Shown here: positions 9,109 through 17,566 of the stretch, one piece after another
Position numbering within the stretch: position 1 is the first letter of the stretch
Layout of the letters: each line of letters starts with the position of its first letter
Assembly (NCBI GenBank): GCA_019873735.1
Contig: JAIOAQ010000007.1
Coordinates: 27,378 to 91,377, forward strand
Length of the DNA stretch: 64,000 nt
Direction: 5' to 3'
Origin: Chloroflexota bacterium
GTDB taxonomy: Bacteria > Chloroflexota > Anaerolineae > Anaerolineales > Villigracilaceae
Program-made: the position numbers and the translations under genes
The notes under the pieces: generated by a model
Databases searched by the model: none
The model's input: the letters and a program-made list of their open reading frames with translations, nothing else
Told to the model about the DNA's origin: nothing

Positions 9109-11505
9109 ATGGATGCAAAAACCCTCACCATTCTGGAATATCCCAAAGTCCTGGAACGGCTGGCAGTTCATTGCGATTTCTCGGCTTCTAGAGAACTGGC
9201 ATTGGCGCTGCAGCCGACCGGTTCGCTCGACCTGGCGCGCGCCTGGCTGGCCGAGACGAGAGAAGCGCGCCTGCTGCTTGATACCAGCGACGCTACCATC
9301 GGCGGCGCGCACGATATCCGCCCCCGGGTGGACCTGGCCCGGCGCGGCGGCGTGCTTGAACCGACCGATTTTCTTGACATCAAAAGCACGCTGATTGCCA
9401 GCCGTGAATTGAAGAAACTGCTGGAGAGGCGCGCCGCCGATTGCCCGCGCCTGGCCGAGATTGCCTTGTCCCTGGTCATGCCGCAAGGACTGGTGGATGC
9501 CATCTCGCGCACCATCTCAGAGAAAGGGGAAGTGCTCGATTCGGCCTCGCCAAAACTGGCTTCCCTGCGCGCTCAGGTGCGGGTGGCGCATGAGCGCTTG
9601 ATGAGTCGCCTGCAAAGGTACATTACCGACAGCCAGAGCGCGGCCATGCTGCAAGAAGCCATTATCACCCAGCGCGATGGACGGTATGTCATCCCTCTGC
9701 GCGCTGAATTCAAAGGCCGGATCAAAGCCATTGTCCACGATCAATCTTCTACCGGCGCCACCCTCTTTGTGGAACCGCTGGCGGTGGTGGAACTGAACAA
9801 CGCTTACCGTGAATTACAACTGGCCGAACGCGACGAAGAACACCGCGTCCTGGCCGAACTTTCGGCTCAGGTAGGCATGCAGGCCGAAGCGCTGATTACC
9901 GGCGTCCAGGCCCTGGCCGACTTAGACCTGGCCTTTGCCAAAGCCAAATATGCAGAAGCCATTCGCGCTTCCGAACCCATCCTGCATCCGATGGGAGAAA
10001 AACCAGATGGCGGAAAGCACCGGCCGAACATCATTTGCCGCCTCTTGAACGCCCGTCATCCCCTGCTTGACCCGGCCTCTGTCGTTCCCATCAGCATTGA
10101 CCTGGCTCCCGGCATCCGCGCCATGGTTATCACTGGCCCGAACACCGGCGGCAAGACGGTCACCCTCAAGACGGTGGGATTGATGGTGTTGATGGCGCAA
10201 AGCGGGTTGCACATCCCGGCACAAAGCGGCTCAGAGTTGGCCTGTTTTGAAGATGTCTGGGCAGATATTGGCGACGAACAATCCATTGAGCAGTCGCTGA
10301 GCACCTTCAGCGGGCATATGACCAATATCGTGCGTATCTTGAAGCAGGCTACCCCGCGCTCGCTGGTCATCCTGGATGAATTGGGCGCCGGCACCGACCC
10401 ACAGGAAGGCGCGGCGCTGGCGCGTGCCATTCTCAATCGCTTTCTAGAGGCGGGGATTACCACGCTGGTAGCCACCCATTACCCCGAATTAAAGACTTTT
10501 GCCCACAGCACCCCTGGCGTTGTCAACGCCTCGCTGGAATTTGACGTTCAGACTCTGCGGCCGACGTATAAACTGACCATTGGCCTGCCCGGCCGCTCTA
10601 ATGCCCTGGAAATTGCGGCTCGGCTCGGCCTACCCGACGACGTGATTGCTGCGGCGAGGAGCGAGATCCACCCCGACGAATTGCGCGCCGGTAAACTGCT
10701 AGACGACATCCGCAAAGAGCGCAATCGTGTCAGCCGGGAGCGCGAGGCGGCCGAAAAGGCGCGACGCAAAGCCGAGGACCTCAACCGCGAACTGGAAAAG
10801 CGGCTGGATGCAATCGAGGAAGAACGGCGGCAAGTCATTGCGCGTGCCCGGGCAGAGGCCGAGTTGGAAGTGGAAGTGCTTAAGCGGAATATTGAGAGCC
10901 TGCGGGCGCAACTGAAGAAGGCCCGCCAGCCGCTGGAGGCGCTCAGGGAAATAGAAGAGAAAGCCGAAGTGCTGGAAGAAAAAATTCAGGCCCCTATCGC
11001 CCCTAAAAAGTCGGGTGTTCGGCAGCAAGTCCGAAAGAGTGCCTTTCAACCCGGTGAGCGGGTTGTGATCGGCAGGTTAAATGCCGAGGGGGTGGTGACA
11101 AGCCTGGGGGAGTCTGAAGCGGAGGTGCAGGTTGGGAATCTGCGCATCCGGGTTGATCTGTCCGATTTGAGGCGCAAGTCCGAAGAACCTGAATCGGGAA
11201 CGGTTTCTAAATCGGCTGTCAGAGAAAGCGTCTCGCCTTCGCTCTTTCAGGCGCGGCCGTCCCCCGGCTTAGAACTCGATCTGCGCGGTAAGATGGCCGA
11301 CGAGGCGCTTGTTTTGCTTGACCGTTACCTGGAACAGGCGTATCTGGCCGGGCTGTTGTTTGCGCGCATCATTCACGGTAAGGGGACGGGGAAGTTACGC
11401 CAGGTCGTGCGCGAAGCACTGCGTAATCACCCGCATGTGCTGGCGTTTGAGGATGGCAGGCCTCAGGAAGGCGGCGAGGGGGTGACGGTGGTTAAGATCC
11501 GCTGA
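9109..11505 (+). CDS. mutS2: Endonuclease MutS2 with C-terminal Smr domain
   Basis: 798 residues with full MutS2 architecture. The core and lever region lies at about 1-310. The ATPase domain has Walker A GPNTGGKTVTLKT near residue 345, a DIGDEQSIEQSLSTFSGHM block and Walker B VILDELGAGTDP. A long coiled coil spans about 520-625 (Glu/Arg/Lys-rich). The Smr nuclease domain at about 725-798 has LDLRG and IHGKGTGKL. MutS2 acts in recombination control and ribosome rescue rather than mismatch repair. The start has TTAAAT 9 bases upstream and no Shine-Dalgarno, so the transcript may have little or no leader. Confidence 0.96.
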   Translation: MDAKTLTILEYPKVLERLAVHCDFSASRELALALQPTGSLDLARAWLAETREARLLLDTSDATIGGAHDIRPRVDLARRGGVLEPTDFLDIKSTLIASRELKKLLERRAADCPRLAEIALSLVMPQGLVDAISRTISEKGEVLDSASPKLASLRAQVRVAHERLMSRLQRYITDSQSAAMLQEAIITQRDGRYVIPLRAEFKGRIKAIVHDQSSTGATLFVEPLAVVELNNAYRELQLAERDEEHRVLAELSAQVGMQAEALITGVQALADLDLAFAKAKYAEAIRASEPILHPMGEKPDGGKHRPNIICRLLNARHPLLDPASVVPISIDLAPGIRAMVITGPNTGGKTVTLKTVGLMVLMAQSGLHIPAQSGSELACFEDVWADIGDEQSIEQSLSTFSGHMTNIVRILKQATPRSLVILDELGAGTDPQEGAALARAILNRFLEAGITTLVATHYPELKTFAHSTPGVVNASLEFDVQTLRPTYKLTIGLPGRSNALEIAARLGLPDDVIAAARSEIHPDELRAGKLLDDIRKERNRVSREREAAEKARRKAEDLNRELEKRLDAIEEERRQVIARARAEAELEVEVLKRNIESLRAQLKKARQPLEALREIEEKAEVLEEKIQAPIAPKKSGVRQQVRKSAFQPGERVVIGRLNAEGVVTSLGESEAEVQVGNLRIRVDLSDLRRKSEEPESGTVSKSAVRESVSPSLFQARPSPGLELDLRGKMADEALVLLDRYLEQAYLAGLLFARIIHGKGTGKLRQVVREALRNHPHVLAFEDGRPQEGGEGVTVVKIR

Positions 11506-11511
11506 GCGGCA

Positions 11512-11916
11512 CTAGCCGGTGCGCAAAGGTCCAAGCGGACCGGTTTTGCGCGATGGATGCAGGCGCGCGGCCAGGTCGCGCAGTTGGGCAAAACTGATGG
11601 GTTTGACAAGCACAAAGTCGGCCTCATCCCGCAGGAGTTCGGCTGAGACGGTATCGGCAGTGGTGATGACCACACGCACGTTGCTCGTCCGGGCATCGCT
11701 TTTGATTTGTTTGAGTATCTGCGTCCCATCTACATGGGGGAGGTGCAGATCCAGGATGATGGTGTGGGGGACCGGCTCTTCCGCTATCCGCTGGAAGGCT
11801 GTTTTGCCATCGCGAATGGTTTCGGTGGCAAAGTTGGCGGCCTGGAGTGCCTGGGTGAAGATTTCGCACAAGTCCTGGTCGTCTTCAATAATTATGGCAA
11901 GCGGTTTGTCGGTCAT
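11512..11916 (-). CDS. Stand-alone response regulator (receiver domain only)
   Basis: 134 residues, a single CheY-like receiver. The acidic pair is in IIEDDQD (12-13), the phosphorylated Asp is D56 in LDLHLP, Thr85/86 is in the switch position and K105 is in VKPIS. No DNA-binding output domain follows; a short basic tail ends the protein. It overlaps the upstream histidine kinase by 4 bases, so kinase and receiver are almost certainly partners. It is the last gene of the diterpene operon and converges on mutS2 with only 6 bases between them. Confidence 0.9.
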   Translation of the reverse strand: MTDKPLAIIIEDDQDLCEIFTQALQAANFATETIRDGKTAFQRIAEEPVPHTIILDLHLPHVDGTQILKQIKSDARTSNVRVVITTADTVSAELLRDEADFVLVKPISFAQLRDLAARLHPSRKTGPLGPLRTG

Positions 11917-13628
11917 TTGCTTTCCTCTTTTTGTAGAACGGGTTGTAACGGCAGGGTGACGGTGAACGTGCTGCCTTTGCCGACTGTGCTTTCCAGTTTG
12001 ATATCGCCGCCCATGAGCATGGCCAGGCGTTTGACAATGGAGAGTCCAAGCCCAATACCGCCATGTTCGCGGGTGGTGATGCTTTCTACCTGCCAGAAAG
12101 GCTCAAAGACGTAGGCCTGGTCATCTGGGGGGATGCCTGGCCCGGTATCACTGACGGCGAGTGCCCAGGTATGAGCATCGGCCAGGAAGATGTGCACAGC
12201 AACGTGGCCCTGTGGCGTGAATTTTATCGCATTATTGACCAGGTTGACCAGGATTTGCTGGATGCGGTGAGAATCGCAGGTGATGGTTTGGGGCACGTTG
12301 GGGGCGATCTCGGTTATCAATTGGAGACCTTTGTCTTGAGCGGGTTTCTCCATTGTGCTGCGAAGGTTTTCTAACAATTCGATCGTAGGGGTTTCTGCCA
12401 GTTGAATCTTGAGTCTTCCGGCTTCAATTTGAGCCTGATCGAGCAGATCGCTGATGATGTTGAGCAGACGCTGGGAGTTGACGTAAATGCGATTGGCGGC
12501 GTCGAATTGTTTTGTGTTCAACGGGCCGAAGATGGCGTCGCGCAGCATCTCGGCGTAGGCCAGGACGGCGTTGAGCGGCGTGCGCAACTCGTGCGAGACC
12601 ATGGCTACAAAATTGTTCTTCATCTGTTCAATTTCGGCCTCGCGGGTGAAGTCGCGGAAGACGGCTACCGAGCCAAAGGTCTCGCCCAGCCCGCTGACCA
12701 CGGGGGCGGCATTCACCGAGAGGGTCTTTTTGTTCCAGCGCACGCGCACTGCCTGGGCGTTGGGGGATGGTTTCTCCAGCAGCGCCTGCAGGCGTGGGCG
12801 GTCTGCAGGGACGATTCCTTCCTCCTGGCAGAAGGTCGGGATGTCCAGGCCGATCAATTTATTGGGCCGGATTCCGGTAAGGCTGCCCATAGAGGGGTTG
12901 GCGACGATGATTTTGTTCGTCTGGTCAAAGACCAATACGCCGTCAGCAATGCCTTGCAGGATGGCCTGCGTCTTGCCGGCCTCGATTAACTCGCGCGTCA
13001 GGGCCTCAGAGAGTTCTCGGGTGCGCACTTCCACGCGGTGATCAAGGTCGCGGTTGAGGACGCGAAGTTCTTGCAATGCCTGCTCCAGGCTGCGGGACGA
13101 AAGCCAGGAGACCAGGGCCAGGAGAAAGTAGCCGAACATTGCTAAAATATTTGGTGCAAGACCACTGATATACCCTAAAATAAACAAGTTAATTGTGCTG
13201 AGAAGTGCAAAAACAAAACTGAAATAAGGCCGTATTAACATACTAGCCATAGCTACAGGGATTGTAAAATACAATAGACTACGCCCGTCTATAAGTTCTT
13301 TGGGTGTATCGCTAATTGAGATGACTACCAACAGAAAAAACAAGAAAACTGTGCTAGCTATAAAGCCAGATATATTGCGGTTAATGTAATAAGTGACATA
13401 GGTGCCAGCAATTACAGCAAGCAATTTCCAACTAAGAGAAATATTTTCTTGGGTAGCATCTCCTGATGCGATTTGACCGATTGTGGCAAGGAACGCGGCC
13501 ACTAGAATTACAAACAAACCTGCTAGGATTACGTTCAGTAGTTTTCGGCGGCGGGAATCATCAGGGTCGGTTACTGGGACATCTAGCAGTTTATTTAGGA
13601 ATGGGCGAAAGCGATGGCACATATTCAT
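11913..13628 (-). CDS. Membrane-bound PAS sensor histidine kinase linked to diterpene genes
   Basis: 571 residues. About six membrane segments lie within 31-175, with no large extracytoplasmic loop, suggesting that a membrane-dissolved ligand could be sensed. A short coiled coil (about 178-220) leads to a PAS domain (about 221-330), a HisKA domain with His346 in VSHELRTP and a HATPase domain with N-box NLVNNAIKF, SDTGPGIPP and GIGLGLSI. The first 4 bases overlap the cyclase gene and the last 4 the response regulator. The membrane part (bases above about 13130) is distinctly AT-richer than the catalytic part, hinting at domain replacement. Confidence 0.9.
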   Translation of the reverse strand: MNMCHRFRPFLNKLLDVPVTDPDDSRRRKLLNVILAGLFVILVAAFLATIGQIASGDATQENISLSWKLLAVIAGTYVTYYINRNISGFIASTVFLFFLLVVISISDTPKELIDGRSLLYFTIPVAMASMLIRPYFSFVFALLSTINLFILGYISGLAPNILAMFGYFLLALVSWLSSRSLEQALQELRVLNRDLDHRVEVRTRELSEALTRELIEAGKTQAILQGIADGVLVFDQTNKIIVANPSMGSLTGIRPNKLIGLDIPTFCQEEGIVPADRPRLQALLEKPSPNAQAVRVRWNKKTLSVNAAPVVSGLGETFGSVAVFRDFTREAEIEQMKNNFVAMVSHELRTPLNAVLAYAEMLRDAIFGPLNTKQFDAANRIYVNSQRLLNIISDLLDQAQIEAGRLKIQLAETPTIELLENLRSTMEKPAQDKGLQLITEIAPNVPQTITCDSHRIQQILVNLVNNAIKFTPQGHVAVHIFLADAHTWALAVSDTGPGIPPDDQAYVFEPFWQVESITTREHGGIGLGLSIVKRLAMLMGGDIKLESTVGKGSTFTVTLPLQPVLQKEESK

Positions 13629-15109
13629 TGGACTTCCTTAGAGAGCTCTAAAGCGCTAATAATTGCTGCTTGCACTACTACTTCGGGAGAGTAGAGCGAT
13701 TTATCTAACCAGAGTGGAGGATATGGTGGATCAAGGTGTCGGAGCAACCAATCCCTGGCTAATTGTAACCGCCCGATGGGGACTCTATTTCCAGCCCGTT
13801 TCCATATAGAAAGAGCTTGAAGACAATAGGCGGTCTCCTCAGCAGTAGAAAAACCGCAAAAACCCCAAGAGCCATCGGCTTTTTGTGATTTGACCATCCA
13901 CTCTACTGCTGGACGGCATAGATCCAAATCATATTCTTGGCAATGAATAATGGCATGCGCCGTAGTATAGTATGGGGAAAGGTGCCATTTGTCAAACCAA
14001 AAGCTCCCCGATTGTCTATTTGTATGCAACAAACGCAGAACCTTTTGTACTGCTGGATGGGTTTTGTCAAAGCCAGCCTTTCTCAAAGCACCTAGGGCGT
14101 GGATGTTAACGTCCAATGAAGGTAAGACTTCTAACGGAAAACATCGAAACCATTCTTTTTCTTCATAAGCCAATACAGCATCTATATCTGCTTTACGACC
14201 AAAAGAGATTAACAGATCAAAGCCAACACAGGTATCATCACCATCAGGTATCGAGTAGGTTTGAGAAAAACCAATTCCTTTTCCTTTTTGCCAATTCCTC
14301 TCAATATAGTCAATATGAGTTTGGCATTGTTCAAGAACCTTATTGTCTTGGTGCAAACCAGCTAAGGTTATATTCCATAATACCCATATACGTTCGAAGA
14401 TTTCAATAGGCGTGATTGTAGGTGCTCCTCCACCATCACAAGTATTTTTCAAGTATTCAAACGCCTTTGTATTGTTTTGATCAACATAAAGCAAATAATA
14501 CGCTGTGGCTGCAGGACTATTTCCAACAGAACCATTTAATTCTTGAATATTTTCCTTATCTAGCAAATGTAGTTGATCTGTCCCCATCATTTCAGCCGAA
14601 TGTGCCGCGGTTATAAAACGCGAAATTCTGACGCCATTAAGCTTAGCCATTTTTGCTTGACGCTGATGTTTTAATCTACCCAAGATACGGTCGCCTTGTT
14701 GTTTTATGATTCCTATTTTCTCGGCGTGTGCTACCAAAGTAGGAACTATCATTTCAAAGCCTACGGTTGCCCCATTAGGATCCAGACGAAGTCCTTGAGT
14801 AGCTCCCAAGGTGAGTCTATCAAGAGCGGCTAAACCTTTTTCAACCTGTATTCGATCTTGGCCTCGCCGGCCTCTATGCGTTAGAGCAATCATTGCACCA
14901 AGCGTGCAAACGATACGGTCGTGGTAATAGAGAGGAACATGTGATCCCCATGATCCGTCTGGTAATTGGTTTGAACAAATCCAACTTAATGCACCATTAG
15001 CCATCTCTGAGTCAATGTCGTTTAACCGAGCGACCCACGAGGTGTCATATGCGGTTTTTCCTAGCGTACTGGAGCCTGTTCTCTTTAATAGGTGTATTGG
15101 ATCAATCAT
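13625..15109 (-). CDS. Class II diterpene cyclase, homologue of tuberculosinyl-diphosphate synthase Rv3377c
   Basis: 494 residues, close to Rv3377c. Class II cyclase hallmarks are TAYDTSWVA (19-27), two QW-like repeats (QLPDGSWG at 48-55 and QKADGSWGF near the C-terminus) and the acid motif D289-G-D291-D292-T, which protonates the terminal alkene of geranylgeranyl diphosphate. Segments such as ATVGFE, NGSV and WFDKWH-SPYYTTAH match Rv3377c as remembered. The likely product is a bicyclic halimane- or labdane/clerodane-type diphosphate; the exact skeleton cannot be read from sequence. The gene is AT-rich compared with neighbours. It lies 15 bases after the Rv3378c-like gene and overlaps the kinase gene by 4 bases. 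No GGPP synthase is in the window. Confidence 0.92.
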   Translation of the reverse strand: MIDPIHLLKRTGSSTLGKTAYDTSWVARLNDIDSEMANGALSWICSNQLPDGSWGSHVPLYYHDRIVCTLGAMIALTHRGRRGQDRIQVEKGLAALDRLTLGATQGLRLDPNGATVGFEMIVPTLVAHAEKIGIIKQQGDRILGRLKHQRQAKMAKLNGVRISRFITAAHSAEMMGTDQLHLLDKENIQELNGSVGNSPAATAYYLLYVDQNNTKAFEYLKNTCDGGGAPTITPIEIFERIWVLWNITLAGLHQDNKVLEQCQTHIDYIERNWQKGKGIGFSQTYSIPDGDDTCVGFDLLISFGRKADIDAVLAYEEKEWFRCFPLEVLPSLDVNIHALGALRKAGFDKTHPAVQKVLRLLHTNRQSGSFWFDKWHLSPYYTTAHAIIHCQEYDLDLCRPAVEWMVKSQKADGSWGFCGFSTAEETAYCLQALSIWKRAGNRVPIGRLQLARDWLLRHLDPPYPPLWLDKSLYSPEVVVQAAIISALELSKEVQ

Positions 15110-15124
15110 ATACTCTCTCTTTGA

Positions 15125-16042
15125 TTATGCTTCTGGTAAGGGTACGTGAGATGGCAACCAGATCTGACCTTGAAGCAAACCCGTTCCTAAAATAATATTT
15201 CGACTTAGTTGATAATATCTTTTGAGTCGATGAATGTTTTTTTGTGACAGAGTACTATACTCCGGCTCTTTGATTTTCCTCGCATACAAATGGTCGTACA
15301 AGATCATTCGCAATTGCGTCGCGTCCATATACAGCGACGGTGCCACGGTAAAGTATAAATCCTCTTCCCCCGAATTCAAAAACGGATAATCGAACACTGT
15401 AAAACGGTCGAAGCCGATGAAGATATCAGCCTTTTCCACATACTCGCCATAGTACATGCTGACAATCTGTTCGCGAGTGGGGGCTGTGCCGTGTTCCTGA
15501 AAATACTGCACCGCCTGCTCGGCTGCCCATTGCGTGGCGTTTAGGTTATCGGCAAAGGCTCCGAAAAAGAGCCGGAAACGATTGTTCTGGCGGGTGGCTT
15601 CCCCTAATTTATCGAAAATATCGGCCAGTGACTCATACGGCGTACCTGTCAGATACTTGCGGTATTCGCCATAGAAACGGGCGCGCACGCCATAGGCTGC
15701 GTAGAAATTCAAGAAATCAGGGTGTGTGGCCAGGCGCGCCAGTCCCTCCGCGCCGATCTTTTGCATGTAGGCCTCACGCGTGGCCAGGATTTCTGGGCCG
15801 ATCACCGGCGTAATCAGCGTCTCTATACCGTGGTCAAAGAACAACTTGTAAAGCGCAATGTGCTGCTTGCCGGTAATATCCATGTAGGCATGAATGGGGT
15901 CTTCCCATTGCCTGTCCCCAAATTCCAGCATGAACCAGCGGCGGGTGCCGTTGATGGGAAAGACCACTACCTTAGAGCCGCCGGCGCGGACAAGCGCAGC
16001 AACTTCGTCGGTGGGCAGGGCCAGAAAAGTGTGCAAATCCAT
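15125..16042 (-). CDS. Rv3378c-like diterpene synthase/transferase of cis-prenyltransferase fold
   Basis: 305 residues. Strong resemblance to M. tuberculosis Rv3378c runs along the whole length: VFPINGTRRWF against VFPFDGTRRWF, LFFDHGIET, FYGEYRKYL, YYGEYVEKADIFIGFDRF, LYFTVAPSLYM and ILYDHLY. Rv3378c removes diphosphate from tuberculosinyl diphosphate and passes the diterpenyl group to water or adenosine. Here the Asp of the DGTRRW motif is Asn31 (codon AAC), while Tyr53 aligns with Rv3378c Tyr51 by my count. It is the first gene of the operon, 15 bases before the cyclase. The product could be a free diterpene alcohol, a diterpenyl nucleoside or something else. Confidence 0.9.
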   Translation of the reverse strand: MDLHTFLALPTDEVAALVRAGGSKVVVFPINGTRRWFMLEFGDRQWEDPIHAYMDITGKQHIALYKLFFDHGIETLITPVIGPEILATREAYMQKIGAEGLARLATHPDFLNFYAAYGVRARFYGEYRKYLTGTPYESLADIFDKLGEATRQNNRFRLFFGAFADNLNATQWAAEQAVQYFQEHGTAPTREQIVSMYYGEYVEKADIFIGFDRFTVFDYPFLNSGEEDLYFTVAPSLYMDATQLRMILYDHLYARKIKEPEYSTLSQKNIHRLKRYYQLSRNIILGTGLLQGQIWLPSHVPLPEA

Positions 16043-16061
16043 CGAAATTCCGTAAGAAAGA

Positions 16062-16167
16062 AACAGGCAGATAACATATTAATTGTACAACCAGATTGAA
16101 AAGCCCAAAACCATTTTTACCCGCATTACAAAAATGTAAGCCATAGGCCATACAGGTATTGTAAAAT
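16062..16167. promoter_or_regulatory. Divergent control region of the diterpene operon and the GT87-like gene
   Basis: This 165-bp gap is AT-rich. On the minus strand TACAAT (16087-16082), about 40 bases before the ATG, could be a -10 box, but no good -35 is seen. On the plus strand TAAAAT (16162-16167) could serve the GT87-like gene. TTACA-AAAA-TGTAA (16126-16139) is a small inverted repeat that could be an operator. All of these are weak motif calls. Confidence 0.3.
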
Positions 16168-16207
16168 CAAACAGACACATTTACCGCCCACTCTCAATCG
16201 GATAACC

Positions 16208-17551
16208 ATGCCTTCATCTGTTCGAGAACTCTGGTCACGTTCTGCCTGGTATCGCTGGCTCCTGGGCCTGGCGCTGGTTTTCCTGCTTCTCCGCCTGGGG
16301 GGGCAGATCTATTACCTGTTTATCGTCCGGCCGCTGGAGATGGGCAGTTTCCATGGCGTTTTTGTTCCCAATGATTTGAAAGACTATCTCGAAGCCGCCG
16401 AACGTTTTGCCCTGCGCCAGGACCTTTACCTTGAAGGCCGGCTGAATCGGGTGGAATTTTACCAATATGCCCCTTCGTATGCCCTGGCGCTCACGCCCCT
16501 CCTGCATGTTCACCCCACGATTATTCTCATCGGCGATGTGCTGGTGCATATTGCCGCCTACCTTGCCCTTTACCTGACCTGGAAGCGTATCTTTCGGCGG
16601 CTCAACCTGCCGCGCGGCGAAGAGATGTTAACCCGCACGCTGCCGCTTTGGCTTGTCTTTGAACCGTTCTGGAGTGACCTGAGTTACCTGAACATCTACA
16701 TCCTGGTTGCCTTGCTGGCTTCCTGGCTGACCGAGGCGGTTCTGCGCGAGGACCTGGCCTGGTCGGCCATCCTGAGCATCCTCCTGCTTCAGGTAAAGCC
16801 CTTCTGGGCCTTTGCATTGGGCGTCCCGCTGCTGCTTGGCCCGCGCAAGTTTTTCTGGAAGACGCTGGGACTGACGCTGGCGGGTTACCTGGGTGTGACA
16901 GGGATGACCATCCTCTTGGCCGGACCGGAATACGGCCTGCAGCAATATGCTGACTACTTTCGCTTTCTGGCCAGCATGAGTGCCAATTTCCCCTGGCGCG
17001 GGCCGGAACTTTCGATGCTGGGTTACAATCACTCCATCATGCAGACTGTTTTGTATTTGGCGGGCATCTTGCCACAGACCCGACAGATAGCCCTTGGCCT
17101 GAAGTTCCTCATCCTGCTGCCGTTAGCCGGGCTGGCAGCCTGGCACCTGTTCCGCCCGGCGCAAAAAGAGACCGGCGGCCTGCACAAACTGGAAATGGCC
17201 TTTGTCCTTTACACGGCGGCTTTTCTGTTCCTGGATATCATCTGGGAGGTGACGCTGGGCCTGGCTGTTTTCGCCTATCTCCTGGCCGTGATCGAAAGCC
17301 GCCCGGCGCGATGGCTGGCCTGCCTGACCTTTATCCCCTACGCTTTGCTGGATGCCTGGCGGTTTATAAGTTATCTCCTGTGGGGGGAGCGTTCTCTGGC
17401 CGGGGCTTATATCCTGACCGACCCAAGCGCCTATCTGCCGATGATATTGTTTGTCCTGCTGGTCTTCTATGCCCTGTTGCTGCACCGGCTGTTTAACCGG
17501 GCGGCCGCGTCCTCTCCGGGAAACGGCAAGCAGGCTGCGGGTCGGGCCTGA
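16208..17551 (+). CDS. Polytopic membrane glycosyltransferase-like protein (GT87/DUF2029 type)
   Basis: 447 residues with about ten membrane helices. The first large external loop carries DLKDYLEAAERF and the YQYAPSYALALTPL motif, like the acidic residue plus YxYPP region of GT-C mannosyltransferases that use polyprenyl-phosphate sugars. LLLQVKPFWAFALGVPLL corresponds to the conserved LKP helix of the family. It probably transfers a sugar to a lipid, glycan or protein on the outer face of the membrane. It starts a five-gene plus-strand run and ends 15 bases before a sugar symporter gene. Confidence 0.7.
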   Translation: MPSSVRELWSRSAWYRWLLGLALVFLLLRLGGQIYYLFIVRPLEMGSFHGVFVPNDLKDYLEAAERFALRQDLYLEGRLNRVEFYQYAPSYALALTPLLHVHPTIILIGDVLVHIAAYLALYLTWKRIFRRLNLPRGEEMLTRTLPLWLVFEPFWSDLSYLNIYILVALLASWLTEAVLREDLAWSAILSILLLQVKPFWAFALGVPLLLGPRKFFWKTLGLTLAGYLGVTGMTILLAGPEYGLQQYADYFRFLASMSANFPWRGPELSMLGYNHSIMQTVLYLAGILPQTRQIALGLKFLILLPLAGLAAWHLFRPAQKETGGLHKLEMAFVLYTAAFLFLDIIWEVTLGLAVFAYLLAVIESRPARWLACLTFIPYALLDAWRFISYLLWGERSLAGAYILTDPSAYLPMILFVLLVFYALLLHRLFNRAAASSPGNGKQAAGRA

Positions 17552-17566
17552 GACGGGTGGAAGCAA

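Noticed and set aside
16126..16139. TTACA-N4-TGTAA as a firm operator of the diterpene operon
   Set aside because: The arms are only five bases in an AT-rich gap; kept as a weak candidate only.
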